Assembly (NCBI RefSeq): GCF_013114595.1 | Contig: NZ_VTXE01000035.1 | Location: 1-48,690, forward strand | Source of the DNA: Vibrio sp. 99-8-1 | Lineage (GTDB): Bacteria > Pseudomonadota > Gammaproteobacteria > Enterobacterales > Vibrionaceae | DNA: 48,690 bases | Reading direction: 5' to 3' | In this document: piece after piece, positions 25,383 through 32,434 of the stretch | Position numbering within the stretch: the first letter of the stretch is position 1 | How the letters are laid out: every line of letters begins with the position of its first letter | Made by a program: the position numbers and the translations under genes | Notes under the pieces: model-generated | The model's input: the letters and a program-made list of their open reading frames with translations, nothing else | Databases searched by the model: none | What the model was told of the DNA's origin: nothing

Positions 25383-25508
25383 ATGAAGTTTGTCATCGTT
25401 ATCATAAAGTACTCTATTGCCCTAGGTGGTCTTGCGCTCGGCTCTATGTTTGTTTCTTATCTGCCTGCTTTAGTTTATCAATTAAGCATTGAGCTGGGAC
25501 TATTCTAA
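25383..25508 (+). CDS. Small membrane protein, 41 aa
   Basis: The ATG follows the fpr stop codon with no gap (TAAATG), a typical sign of translational coupling. The product, MKFVIVIIKYSIALGGLALG..., is hydrophobic with one or two membrane segments and the polar end YQLSIELGLF. I recognise no family. The coupling suggests a role with the reductase, for example as a membrane tether, but because the MITE frameshifts fpr the translation of this gene may now be reduced. Short length limits confidence. Confidence 0.55.
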   Translation: MKFVIVIIKYSIALGGLALGSMFVSYLPALVYQLSIELGLF

Positions 25509-25515
25509 ACCGTTA

Positions 25516-25590
25516 GAATCCAGATTATTTGAAACTAAGCTATTCGAAACGAATCAACTCAAAACTAATCAACTCAAAGTCAATCAATTC
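25516..25590. repeat. 15-bp tandem repeats, about five degenerate copies
   Basis: Successive units such as GAAACGAATCAACTC, AAAACTAATCAACTC and AAAGTCAATCAATTC repeat with a 15-bp period in the gap between the small membrane peptide and the norB stop. In one frame they would give five-residue repeats (ETNQL, KTNQL, KVNQF), but no supported gene carries them. Confidence 0.65.
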
Positions 25591-25602
25591 AAAACCAACA
25601 AA

Positions 25603-25673
25603 ATGCAGCCTTTGATTACTTTCGCTAGCCAAACAATATGTCTGTCGCTAGGGTTGATAATCAAAGACTGCAT
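25603..25673. terminator. Long inverted repeat between fpr and norB operons
   Basis: Sixteen-base arms ATGCAGCCTTTGATTA and TAATCAAAGACTGCAT (one mismatch) enclose a 39-nt loop. It sits between convergent transcripts. The loop contains CGCTAG twice. It may act as a transcript end or barrier, or be a small inserted element; no T-run follows. Confidence 0.4.
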
Positions 25674-25723
25674 ATTAAGTGTGTTTGTTTATCCAATCTG
25701 TTTGTTGATGGAATTCAATGTAA

Positions 25724-27991
25724 TTAACTTGTCACGGCCTGTTTTGAAGATTTGTTCCCCATAAATGCCAGTAATAACTTTGCAAAGAACCCCGCTAAGA
25801 ATAGACCACCAAGACCAAACAGAATATCTCCCGGCATACGCAGCCATACGAACATTTCAACCAACTCACTATGAATCACAGCTGGAGAACGCGCATACCA
25901 ATAACCATGTTCAATCACGGCAAAGAACTGAATGATGCCAACAGGAAGTAGAGACATAAAAATCATCGCGGCAAGACCAATATTAAGCGTCCAAAATGAC
26001 CATTTAAGCAATTTATCATCCCAGTGAACGGTATCTGAAGACAGGCCACGCAGACAGGTAAGCATTAGACCGATACCGAGCATTCCATAAACACCCATAA
26101 AGGCACCATGAGCGTGGGTTGCAGTGGTGTTAAGCCCTTGAATATAGTAAAGCGCGATAGGTGGATTGATGAGGAAACCTAAAATCCCTGCACCAACTAA
26201 GTTCCAAAAAGCGGTTGCGACAAAGAACATGATTGCCCACTTATAACGTGCCATCCATACTGCTGATTTGCGCATTCGGTAAGTCTCTACCGCTTCAAAT
26301 CCAATAAGCGCAAGTGGTACCACTTCAAGTGCCGAGAACATTGAGCCCCATGCAATGACAGAAGTCGGTGTACCGGTGAAATATAGGTGATGCAAGGTGC
26401 CTAAAAGGCCACCCGTCAGGAACACGACCGTAGCAAACAGCACGGCACTGTTGGCAGATTGTGCGCGTACTAAACCAAGGCGAACAAACATTAATGCGAT
26501 TACTGAGGTGGCAAACGTTTCAAAGAAACCTTCTACCCATAAATGAACCACCCACCAGCGCCAGTATTCTGCAATTGCTAGGTTGGTATGTTTACCTTGG
26601 AATAAACCCGCACCGTAAAAGAGTCCGATAGCCACACAAGATGCGTATAAAACCCATATTACAGGCTTCATTTCGCCATCTTTAGTCAATGCAGGACGAA
26701 TAGCAGCGGTTACCAATGCAAGCCAAATCAGCAACCCAACCAGCAGAAGTATCTGCCAGACACGCCCTAGGTCAATATACTCTTGGCCCTGATGTCCTAA
26801 CCAATAGCTGGTATCAATATCGAAGTACTGCTGAACAGCCATCCATTCTCCGGCCATTGAGCCTAGCACGACGATGACCAACGCAACCCAAAGCACATTG
26901 ACACCAATACGTTGGAACTTTGGTTCATAATTAGAAAGTGCAGGCGCAATGTAGAGCCCTGTCCCCAACCAAGCGGTTGCAATCCAGAATACCGCAAGTT
27001 GAGTATGCCAAGTACGAGTGACAGAGTAAGGTAATATTTCAGCCAACGGTATTCCGTAGAAATCCTGCCCTTCAACAGCGTAGTGAGCAGTAATACCGCC
27101 GAGAACAACTTGAAGAAGAAATAACCCTACTGCGGTATAAAAGTATTTCGCCAGCGCTTTTTGAGAAGGGGTTGGTTTAATCCCAAATAACGGATCCGTT
27201 TTTGGGTATGCCGGAAGATCGTGCTGCTTTAAAGATGCGTGATACCACGCCAGCGCACCAACACCCGCAATAAGAAAAACAATACTCAGAATCGACCAGA
27301 CAATATTGTTTGACGTTGGCGTGTTACCCACGACAGGATCAAACGGCCAATTGTTTGTATAGGTGTAGTTCTCTCCCGGACGTTCTGTTACCGCAGCCCA
27401 AGCCCCCCAGAAAAAGAAGGCAGAAAGCTTTTCTCGATTTTGTTCCGTCGAGATCGTGCCTTCTTTCATGGCGTAATCTTCCCGTGTCGGCTGGAATGTT
27501 GGATCATCTCCAAACAGGCCGACATAGTACTGTTGTAACTCAATAATTGATTTGGCACGTAGGTCCGAAACGGTTAAAACACCCGTTTCTGGATTAAACT
27601 GATTTGGTCGAATATCATCTCTTAACTTACTCTCTAAAGAGGCTCTTTCGAATGTATCTAGCTGCGAGAGTGGTTTTAAAAACTGAGATTGTGCAGCAAG
27701 ATCCAACCATATTTCAGACTCGCGATGAACCCAGTCAGCAGTCCAATCTGGCGCGATATAAGAGCCATGTCCCCAGATAGAACCTAACTGATGACCTCCC
27801 ATTGTTCGCCAAACCAGTTGTCCATCTTGAATGTCTTTTTCGGTAAAGATTACGTCGCCGCTTGTCGATTTTACAACCGTTGGAATAGGTGGGGCTTCCC
27901 TATAAATTTCGCTTCCCAGACTGAGCAAGATGGCAAACGATGTAATACATACGATGACCAATGCTATCAGAGAAAATTTTTGTTTCGTCAT
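25724..27991 (-). CDS. norB: Quinol-dependent nitric oxide reductase (qNor)
   Basis: Single-subunit membrane enzyme of 755 residues that reduces two NO to N2O with electrons from the quinol pool, a detoxification role here. It has the extended N-terminal periplasmic region of qNor (IYREAPPIPTVV, GQLVWRTMGGHQLGSIWGHGSYIAPDWTADW) fused to a heme-copper oxidase-like core of about 12 helices, with metal and heme histidines in RTWHTQLAVFWIATAW, VHLWVEGFFE and GTLHHLYFTGTP. AAAGGA precedes the ATG. An upstream sigma-54-like promoter and ATGACAA elements point to NorR control. It converges on the interrupted fpr operon. The quinol form needs no cytochrome c subunit, and no norC is present. Confidence 0.97.
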   Translation of the reverse strand: MTKQKFSLIALVIVCITSFAILLSLGSEIYREAPPIPTVVKSTSGDVIFTEKDIQDGQLVWRTMGGHQLGSIWGHGSYIAPDWTADWVHRESEIWLDLAAQSQFLKPLSQLDTFERASLESKLRDDIRPNQFNPETGVLTVSDLRAKSIIELQQYYVGLFGDDPTFQPTREDYAMKEGTISTEQNREKLSAFFFWGAWAAVTERPGENYTYTNNWPFDPVVGNTPTSNNIVWSILSIVFLIAGVGALAWYHASLKQHDLPAYPKTDPLFGIKPTPSQKALAKYFYTAVGLFLLQVVLGGITAHYAVEGQDFYGIPLAEILPYSVTRTWHTQLAVFWIATAWLGTGLYIAPALSNYEPKFQRIGVNVLWVALVIVVLGSMAGEWMAVQQYFDIDTSYWLGHQGQEYIDLGRVWQILLLVGLLIWLALVTAAIRPALTKDGEMKPVIWVLYASCVAIGLFYGAGLFQGKHTNLAIAEYWRWWVVHLWVEGFFETFATSVIALMFVRLGLVRAQSANSAVLFATVVFLTGGLLGTLHHLYFTGTPTSVIAWGSMFSALEVVPLALIGFEAVETYRMRKSAVWMARYKWAIMFFVATAFWNLVGAGILGFLINPPIALYYIQGLNTTATHAHGAFMGVYGMLGIGLMLTCLRGLSSDTVHWDDKLLKWSFWTLNIGLAAMIFMSLLPVGIIQFFAVIEHGYWYARSPAVIHSELVEMFVWLRMPGDILFGLGGLFLAGFFAKLLLAFMGNKSSKQAVTS

Positions 27992-28027
27992 TTTCGGGTC
28001 CTTTAGTTAAATTAGACCCTCCCCTAT

Positions 28028-28044
28028 TACAATCCTTATGCCAA
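28028..28044 (-). promoter_or_regulatory. Sigma-54-like promoter of norB
   Basis: On the minus strand TTGGCAT-AAGGA-TTGTA lies 37 nt upstream of the norB start. The -24 GG element is good; the -12 element has GT in place of GC. ATGACAA occurs upstream at 28102 and 28146, at enhancer-like distance. Confidence 0.55.
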
Positions 28045-28312
28045 CTTTATACTTGTATAATATCAATGAGTTAAGCTGTACCTTTAAATATATTTATCCA
28101 AATGACAATATCAATTTATTATCATCTGGATATGGTATTATCTTAATGACAATCCAAGTAATACAATTTCCGACTGTCTATTTACCAGATTATTTGCCAA
28201 TAAAGCCTAAGTGGCTCTCCAAATTGTCGTGCTTCACACGGTTACCTTTTTAGAAGCACAGCTGCCTTTTAGACGCTCCACAATCTTGCAAAAATCACCT
28301 TCAACGAGTTCA
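28045..28312. promoter_or_regulatory. Upstream regulatory region of norB
   Basis: The gap between norB and the DUF938 stop holds no credible gene; a 71-codon frame here has no family features. Its useful content is two ATGACAA elements (28102-28108 and 28146-28152), one followed by TATCA to give the imperfect palindrome TGACAATATCA. They are candidate NorR sites. Confidence 0.4.
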
Positions 28313-28894
28313 TTACTTCTTCCACACCAGTAAGAAGTTGTTTGCTGGCATCGCTATTGTCGCATTCAGCTCCAGTCCCTTACCCCAGTTCGCAAGTTGT
28401 TCGATGTCACGAATGCCGCCAAACCCTTTCTGCTTTAATGATTCATCAAATACTCGATTACTGTCACTGGTGAAGTCTCCATCGACCTTCATCGGGCCAT
28501 ACTGACAAAAAACACCTCCTTGAGGAAGGTGCTTAGCCACCATTTCCATCATCAGTTGAGCTTCTTCTATCTGCATTATATGGGTGGTATTTGCGGTAAA
28601 AACCGCATCAGCCGAAGCGCAAGGCCATTCGTCCTGACCGATTTTAAAAGCCACTGGCTCCGAGATATTTTCACAGCCAGACTCTGAAATCCATGTTCGG
28701 ATACTAGGGTGATTTTCCGGCATATCACTGGTATGCCAAATTACATGGGGCAGCTGCGCAGCAAAAAATACAGCATGCTGCCCAGTTCCAGAGCCAATTT
28801 CTAATAGCTGTTTACTTTTATTAAGGTAAATAGACAACTGCTCGAAAATGGGCTGCTGGTTTCTTTCACACGATGAACTGACGCGTTTTGACAT
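28313..28894 (-). CDS. DUF938 family methyltransferase-like protein
   Basis: Protein of 193 residues with a Rossmann-type SAM-binding fold: motif I LLEIGSGTGQHAVFFA near 32-47, HTSDMPENHPSI, and ADAVFTANTTHIMQ. It matches the DUF938 family throughout, including CQYGPMKVDGDFTS and SNRVFDESLK. The family's substrate is unknown. The N-terminus begins MSKRVSSSCERNQQPI. GGAG lies about 5-8 nt before the ATG. Terminal residues (NNFLLVWKK) are typical, so the gene is intact. It is divergent from the ABC-F gene and probably monocistronic. Confidence 0.9.
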   Translation of the reverse strand: MSKRVSSSCERNQQPIFEQLSIYLNKSKQLLEIGSGTGQHAVFFAAQLPHVIWHTSDMPENHPSIRTWISESGCENISEPVAFKIGQDEWPCASADAVFTANTTHIMQIEEAQLMMEMVAKHLPQGGVFCQYGPMKVDGDFTSDSNRVFDESLKQKGFGGIRDIEQLANWGKGLELNATIAMPANNFLLVWKK

Positions 28895-29174
28895 TATTTT
28901 CTCCTATACGATGTCGCGAACTGACAAGCTTTACAAAGTGTTGATTGTTTTCTAAACAGCTCAGGCCTATTTCTTCACGATGAAGAGAGACTACTCGGTA
29001 AGCAACTGTTGAAACTATAGCTAACACAGCTATTTTCTGTGACTTACATCTCACATCTATTCTTTGTTAAAGAAACCTGTATAATTCGCCGCCTATCAAT
29101 CCGTACTTTAACTTCTGTTGATTTGGCATCACTGACTAAGTGATTAACCAGTCTTAATACTTAGGAATACTTTC

Positions 29175-30779
29175 TTGATTTCAACCGCTAACATCACCAT
29201 GCAATTTGGCGCCGAGCCTTTATTTGAAAACATTTCTGCTAAATTTGGTAACGGCAACCGTTATGGTCTAATCGGCGCTAATGGCTGTGGCAAATCAACT
29301 TTCATGAAAATTCTTAGCGGCGCACTCACTCCAAGTTCGGGCAACGTTTCTATTACACCGGGACAAAAGCTTGGTGTTTTGAGCCAAGACCAGTTCGCTT
29401 TTGAGCAATACAGTGTTATCGATGCCGTAATCATGGGTGACAGTAAGTTATGGGAAATCAAAAAAGAACGTGACCGTATTTATTCTTTACCAGAGATGAG
29501 TGAAGAAGACGGCATGCTGGTTGCCGAGCTTGAAAGTCAATTCGCAGAAATGGACGGCTATACCGCAGAAAGTCGTGCGGGAGATATCCTCATTCAAGCC
29601 GGTATCGAAGAAGAGTTACATTTCGGTTTAATGCAGCAAGTGGCACCGGGTTGGAAACTGCGTGTGCTACTTGCACAAGCACTTTTTGCCAACCCTGATA
29701 TTTTGTTGCTAGACGAACCAACCAACAACTTGGATATCAATACCATTAACTGGCTGGCAGAAGAGTTAAATCAGCGTAAGTGCACCATGATCATCATTTC
29801 CCACGATCGCCACTTCTTAAACTCTGTATGTACACATATGGCCGATATCGATTACGGTGAACTTCGAATCTACCCGGGTAACTACGAGTATTTCGTTGAA
29901 GCATCAGGTCTTATTCGCGAGCAATTACTGGCCGGCAATGCTAAAAAAGCAGCGGAAATCAGTGAGCTGCAAGATTTCGTTAATCGATTCGGTGCCAATG
30001 CATCTAAAGCTAAGCAAGCAAGTTCCCGCGCTAAAAAGATGGATAAGATCAAGTTAGATGAAGTGAAGTCCTCCAGCCGAGTGAGCCCATCAATCAATTT
30101 TGGTGAAGGTAAGAAACTGCATCGTCAAGCACTGGAGCTGCAAGATCTCGGTCATGCATTTGAAGACGAACTGCTATTCGAACAGGGTAACTTACTTCTG
30201 GAAGCAGGAACGCGTTTAGCCGTCATTGGTGAAAACGGTGTCGGCAAAACCACTTTGCTACGCTGTTTAGTTCAAGAGTTAGAGCAAAAGCATGGCGTTG
30301 TAAAATGGTCAGAAAACGCATCTATTGGTTATTGCCCTCAGGATAGCAGCGCAGATTTTGACAACGATTTAACTATCTTTGATTGGATATCACAGTGGCG
30401 CACACCTAAGCACGATGACTTGATGGTACGCGGTATTTTGGGTCGTTTACTTTTCACTGCGGACGATGCGAATAAGCTAGCGAAGAACTGTTCTGGTGGT
30501 GAGAAAAACCGTTTACTGTTTGGTAAGTTGATGATGCAGGACATTAATGTTCTGGTTATGGATGAGCCAACAAACCATATGGATATGGAAGCGATTGAAG
30601 CTCTTAATGAAGCGCTGAAAAACTACCAAGGAACTCTTATTTTCGTAAGCCATGACCGTGAATTTGTTTCCTCTCTGGCGACCTCGATTATTGATGTGAA
30701 AGACAAAAAACTGGTTAGCTTCCAAGGCACTTATAATGAATACCTGTCTCACCAGAGAAAAACATTAAGCGCAGCATAA
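29175..30779 (+). CDS. ybiT: ABC-F ATPase, YbiT-like
   Basis: Soluble tandem-ATPase protein of 534 residues that acts on ribosomes, not as a transporter. Both Walker A motifs (GANGCGKST near 34, GENGVGKTT near 350), both Walker B/DEPTN motifs (LLLDEPTNNLD and VMDEPTNHMD) and the linker between them are present. The sequence follows E. coli YbiT closely in the first 100 residues (NITMQFGAEPLFENIS, then LPEMSEEDGM). The start is TTG, which gives MISTANITMQFG and fits the family N-terminus; no ATG fits. The gene ends in a strong hairpin. YbiT-type proteins are thought to rescue particular translation states; the exact role is unclear. Confidence 0.93.
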   Translation: MISTANITMQFGAEPLFENISAKFGNGNRYGLIGANGCGKSTFMKILSGALTPSSGNVSITPGQKLGVLSQDQFAFEQYSVIDAVIMGDSKLWEIKKERDRIYSLPEMSEEDGMLVAELESQFAEMDGYTAESRAGDILIQAGIEEELHFGLMQQVAPGWKLRVLLAQALFANPDILLLDEPTNNLDINTINWLAEELNQRKCTMIIISHDRHFLNSVCTHMADIDYGELRIYPGNYEYFVEASGLIREQLLAGNAKKAAEISELQDFVNRFGANASKAKQASSRAKKMDKIKLDEVKSSSRVSPSINFGEGKKLHRQALELQDLGHAFEDELLFEQGNLLLEAGTRLAVIGENGVGKTTLLRCLVQELEQKHGVVKWSENASIGYCPQDSSADFDNDLTIFDWISQWRTPKHDDLMVRGILGRLLFTADDANKLAKNCSGGEKNRLLFGKLMMQDINVLVMDEPTNHMDMEAIEALNEALKNYQGTLIFVSHDREFVSSLATSIIDVKDKKLVSFQGTYNEYLSHQRKTLSAA

Positions 30780-30808
30780 GCGTTTCTAACTAGTAACAGT
30801 CCACATAT

Positions 30809-30849
30809 ACAAAGCCGGTTGTCGCAATGCTCGCGACAACCGGCTTTGT
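30809..30849. terminator. Strong bidirectional hairpin after ybiT
   Basis: Perfect 17-bp inverted repeat starting ACAAAGCCGGTTGTCGC with a 7-nt loop, between the convergent ybiT and DUF465 genes. The T-rich end is short (TGTTGT). Confidence 0.75.
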
Positions 30850-30869
30850 TGTAACCTAACTCTAATCAG

Positions 30870-31127
30870 CTACGCTTTTGCCTGTTCATGGTGTTCAGTA
30901 AGTTGTTTATACAACATATCCTTTAACTCAAGACGCTGAACTTTAAGTTCATGCATCGCCTCATCATCGATTGGACTACCTGAAATCTCAAGCTGACGAA
31001 TATCGTAATCGAGTTCATGGTACTGCTGAAGATCCGCTTTGAATGTAGGATCGTCGTGATTGAGCTGAACAATATCTAATTTCAGGTCAGGAAAATCTAA
31101 AATAAAAGCATGGTTTTCATTTAACAT
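30870..31127 (-). CDS. DUF465 (YdcH-like) small protein
   Basis: Protein of 85 residues, mostly helical, probably an antiparallel coiled-coil hairpin: DPTFKADLQQYHELDYDIRQ, a turn at GSPIDDEAMHEL, then KVQRLELKDMLYKQL. These are the features of the DUF465/YdcH family, function unknown. Two ATGs lie six bases apart; I choose the second (31127) because AAGGA sits 6 nt upstream of it, whereas it would abut the first. It is a stand-alone gene. Confidence 0.85.
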   Translation of the reverse strand: MLNENHAFILDFPDLKLDIVQLNHDDPTFKADLQQYHELDYDIRQLEISGSPIDDEAMHELKVQRLELKDMLYKQLTEHHEQAKA

Positions 31128-31532
31128 CAGCATTCCTTCTTCAGTTCGATAACAACCATTATAGAGCGAGCGTGTAATAGTTTCGGGACAGACACCTCAA
31201 AATACCTCTCAATACTGACGCCTTTTAACCATCAATAAAGAAACAAATCAAACTCTTATTGCACCAAAACCAACATTTTTATACCCTAGCCGAGCACTGA
31301 CACAATTCAGTGTCAGGATTAGACCCCTGCCTTTTAACATCCGGTGTATAGATGCCAGTTTTTACTGAACTCTATGTGCAGCTTCAGCGTACCTTAAATT
31401 TATGGTGGGCTGGACAAGGCAGCAATATGCTGGCCGTTACGGATGTGCGGTAGGTCTAACCTTGTTCAGTTCACCACCCAATGATTAGACCCTTTGGATG
31501 GTGATTTAGCAAAATTACATCCGGAGAACATT
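31128..31532 (+). promoter_or_regulatory. Structured region upstream of the 60-aa protein gene
   Basis: About 400 bp without a recognised gene. Two related blocks occur: GATTAGACCC followed by ACATCCGG at 31318-31343 and again at 31484-31523, the second forming the ribosome-binding region of the next gene. Between them a branched structure is possible: GGTGG (31404) with CCACC (31474), CTGGACAAGG (31410) with CCTTGTTCAG (31460), and an internal hairpin CAGCA-ATA-TGCTG. A 33-codon frame starts at ATG 31350 (MPVFTELYVQLQRTL...WWAG) and runs into the structure. This may be a cis-regulatory leader, an RNA gene or a decayed element. No Rfam class is obvious to me. Confidence 0.4.
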
Positions 31533-31715
31533 ATGTCTCATCTAAATAACCCAGATTTCTATCAACAAGTAGAAGACTTCATTCTTTGTGCTGTTGCCGA
31601 TAACTCAACAGAAAATCACGCCACCAACACTGAAATCGCCCTATTTCTTTTAACACTGCTTTCCAGTTATAAAAAAGAAGAGTTAGGGCAATCACAGCGT
31701 GCGCTTTCTAAATAG
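31533..31715 (+). CDS. Hypothetical small protein, 60 aa
   Basis: The product, starting MSHLNNPDFYQQVEDFILC, is 60 residues, soluble and helical, with a C-terminal SSYKKEELGQSQRALSK. The ATG at 31533 has GGAG 7 nt upstream; an upstream in-frame start at 31494 is not supported. I recognise no family. It is preceded by a long structured leader and followed by an inverted repeat (ATAACCGAT at 31744 with ATCGGTTAT at 31783) that may terminate it. Compact size, a good ribosome-binding site and defined flanks favour a real gene. Confidence 0.6.
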   Translation: MSHLNNPDFYQQVEDFILCAVADNSTENHATNTEIALFLLTLLSSYKKEELGQSQRALSK

Positions 31716-31743
31716 AAAACAGATACTGAATTAGCACCTATTG

Positions 31744-31797
31744 ATAACCGATGGCTATTCTGCACATGATGCTGCAATTACTATCGGTTATTTCTGT
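31744..31797 (+). terminator. Possible terminator hairpin overlapping the mogA stop
   Basis: Nine-base arms ATAACCGAT and ATCGGTTAT with a 30-nt loop, followed by TTCTGTTT. It lies at the convergence of the 60-aa gene and mogA. The loop is long, so strength is uncertain. Confidence 0.35.
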
Positions 31798-32321
31798 TTC
31801 GGACGAAAAGGTTTTATGACCTCTTCATTGCATTCCAGATAAGGGCCATGCATTAGGTCGATACAGTATGGTATTGCAGGGAACACGGCGTCCAGACATT
31901 CGCGAATAGACTTTGGTTTTCCCGGTAAGTTTACAATCAAAGTATCATCGCGAAGACCAGCGGTTTGGCGTGACAAAATAGCGGTAGGAACAAATTTCAA
32001 AGACTCCGCACGCATAAGCTCACCAAACCCCGGCATCATACGATCGCAAACGGCTTCTGTTGCTTCAGGAGTTACATCGCGTTTAGCTGGCCCTGTCCCT
32101 CCGGTTGTCACTATCAGGCTACACTCTTGTTGATCTGCCATTTTAATCAATGTGGCTTCGATAATATCTTGCTCATCAGGGATCACTTGGTAGACAGGTT
32201 CCCATTCAGATATCAAATAGGCATTCAACGTGTCAATAATTGACTGACCAGATAGGTCTTCGTACACACCAGCGCTTGCTCGATCACTGACGGTAACTAT
32301 ACCGATTTTTGCTTTTGTCAT
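31788..32321 (-). CDS. mogA: Molybdopterin adenylyltransferase
   Basis: Enzyme of 177 residues that adenylates molybdopterin before molybdenum insertion, in the cytoplasm. It aligns with E. coli MogA over the whole length: IGIVTVSDRASAGVYEDLSG at the N-terminus, VIPDEQDIIEATL, TTGGTGPAKRDVTPEAT, MPGFGELMR, FVPTAILSRQ and NLPGKPKSIRECLD. MogA rather than MoaB is favoured by PAKRDVTPEAT and by the C-terminal PYCIDLMHGPYLE. No other cofactor gene is adjacent. The start ATG is preceded by AAAGGGA. Confidence 0.95.
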   Translation of the reverse strand: MTKAKIGIVTVSDRASAGVYEDLSGQSIIDTLNAYLISEWEPVYQVIPDEQDIIEATLIKMADQQECSLIVTTGGTGPAKRDVTPEATEAVCDRMMPGFGELMRAESLKFVPTAILSRQTAGLRDDTLIVNLPGKPKSIRECLDAVFPAIPYCIDLMHGPYLECNEEVIKPFRPKQK

Positions 32322-32434
32322 TTGTTGTCCCTTTGGCTAATTTGTTATTGGAGAGCAAGTGTAAAGAATAAAGCGCAGCGGATAAACCTTACAAGAAAAA
32401 AAACCGCTCATCATGAGAAGTCTGCGTCAACACA

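Noticed and set aside
25489..25764. 91-codon plus-strand frame with five-residue repeats
   Set aside because: It is explained by 15-bp tandem repeats, begins inside the small membrane peptide gene and runs into norB in antisense.
28038..28253. 71-codon plus-strand frame
   Set aside because: It covers the norB promoter elements, and no family feature or ribosome-binding site is present.
31318..31500. Possible integron attC site
   Set aside because: GTCTAAC and GATTAGAC words are present, but the paired core sites and the expected long imperfect palindrome are not arranged as in attC.
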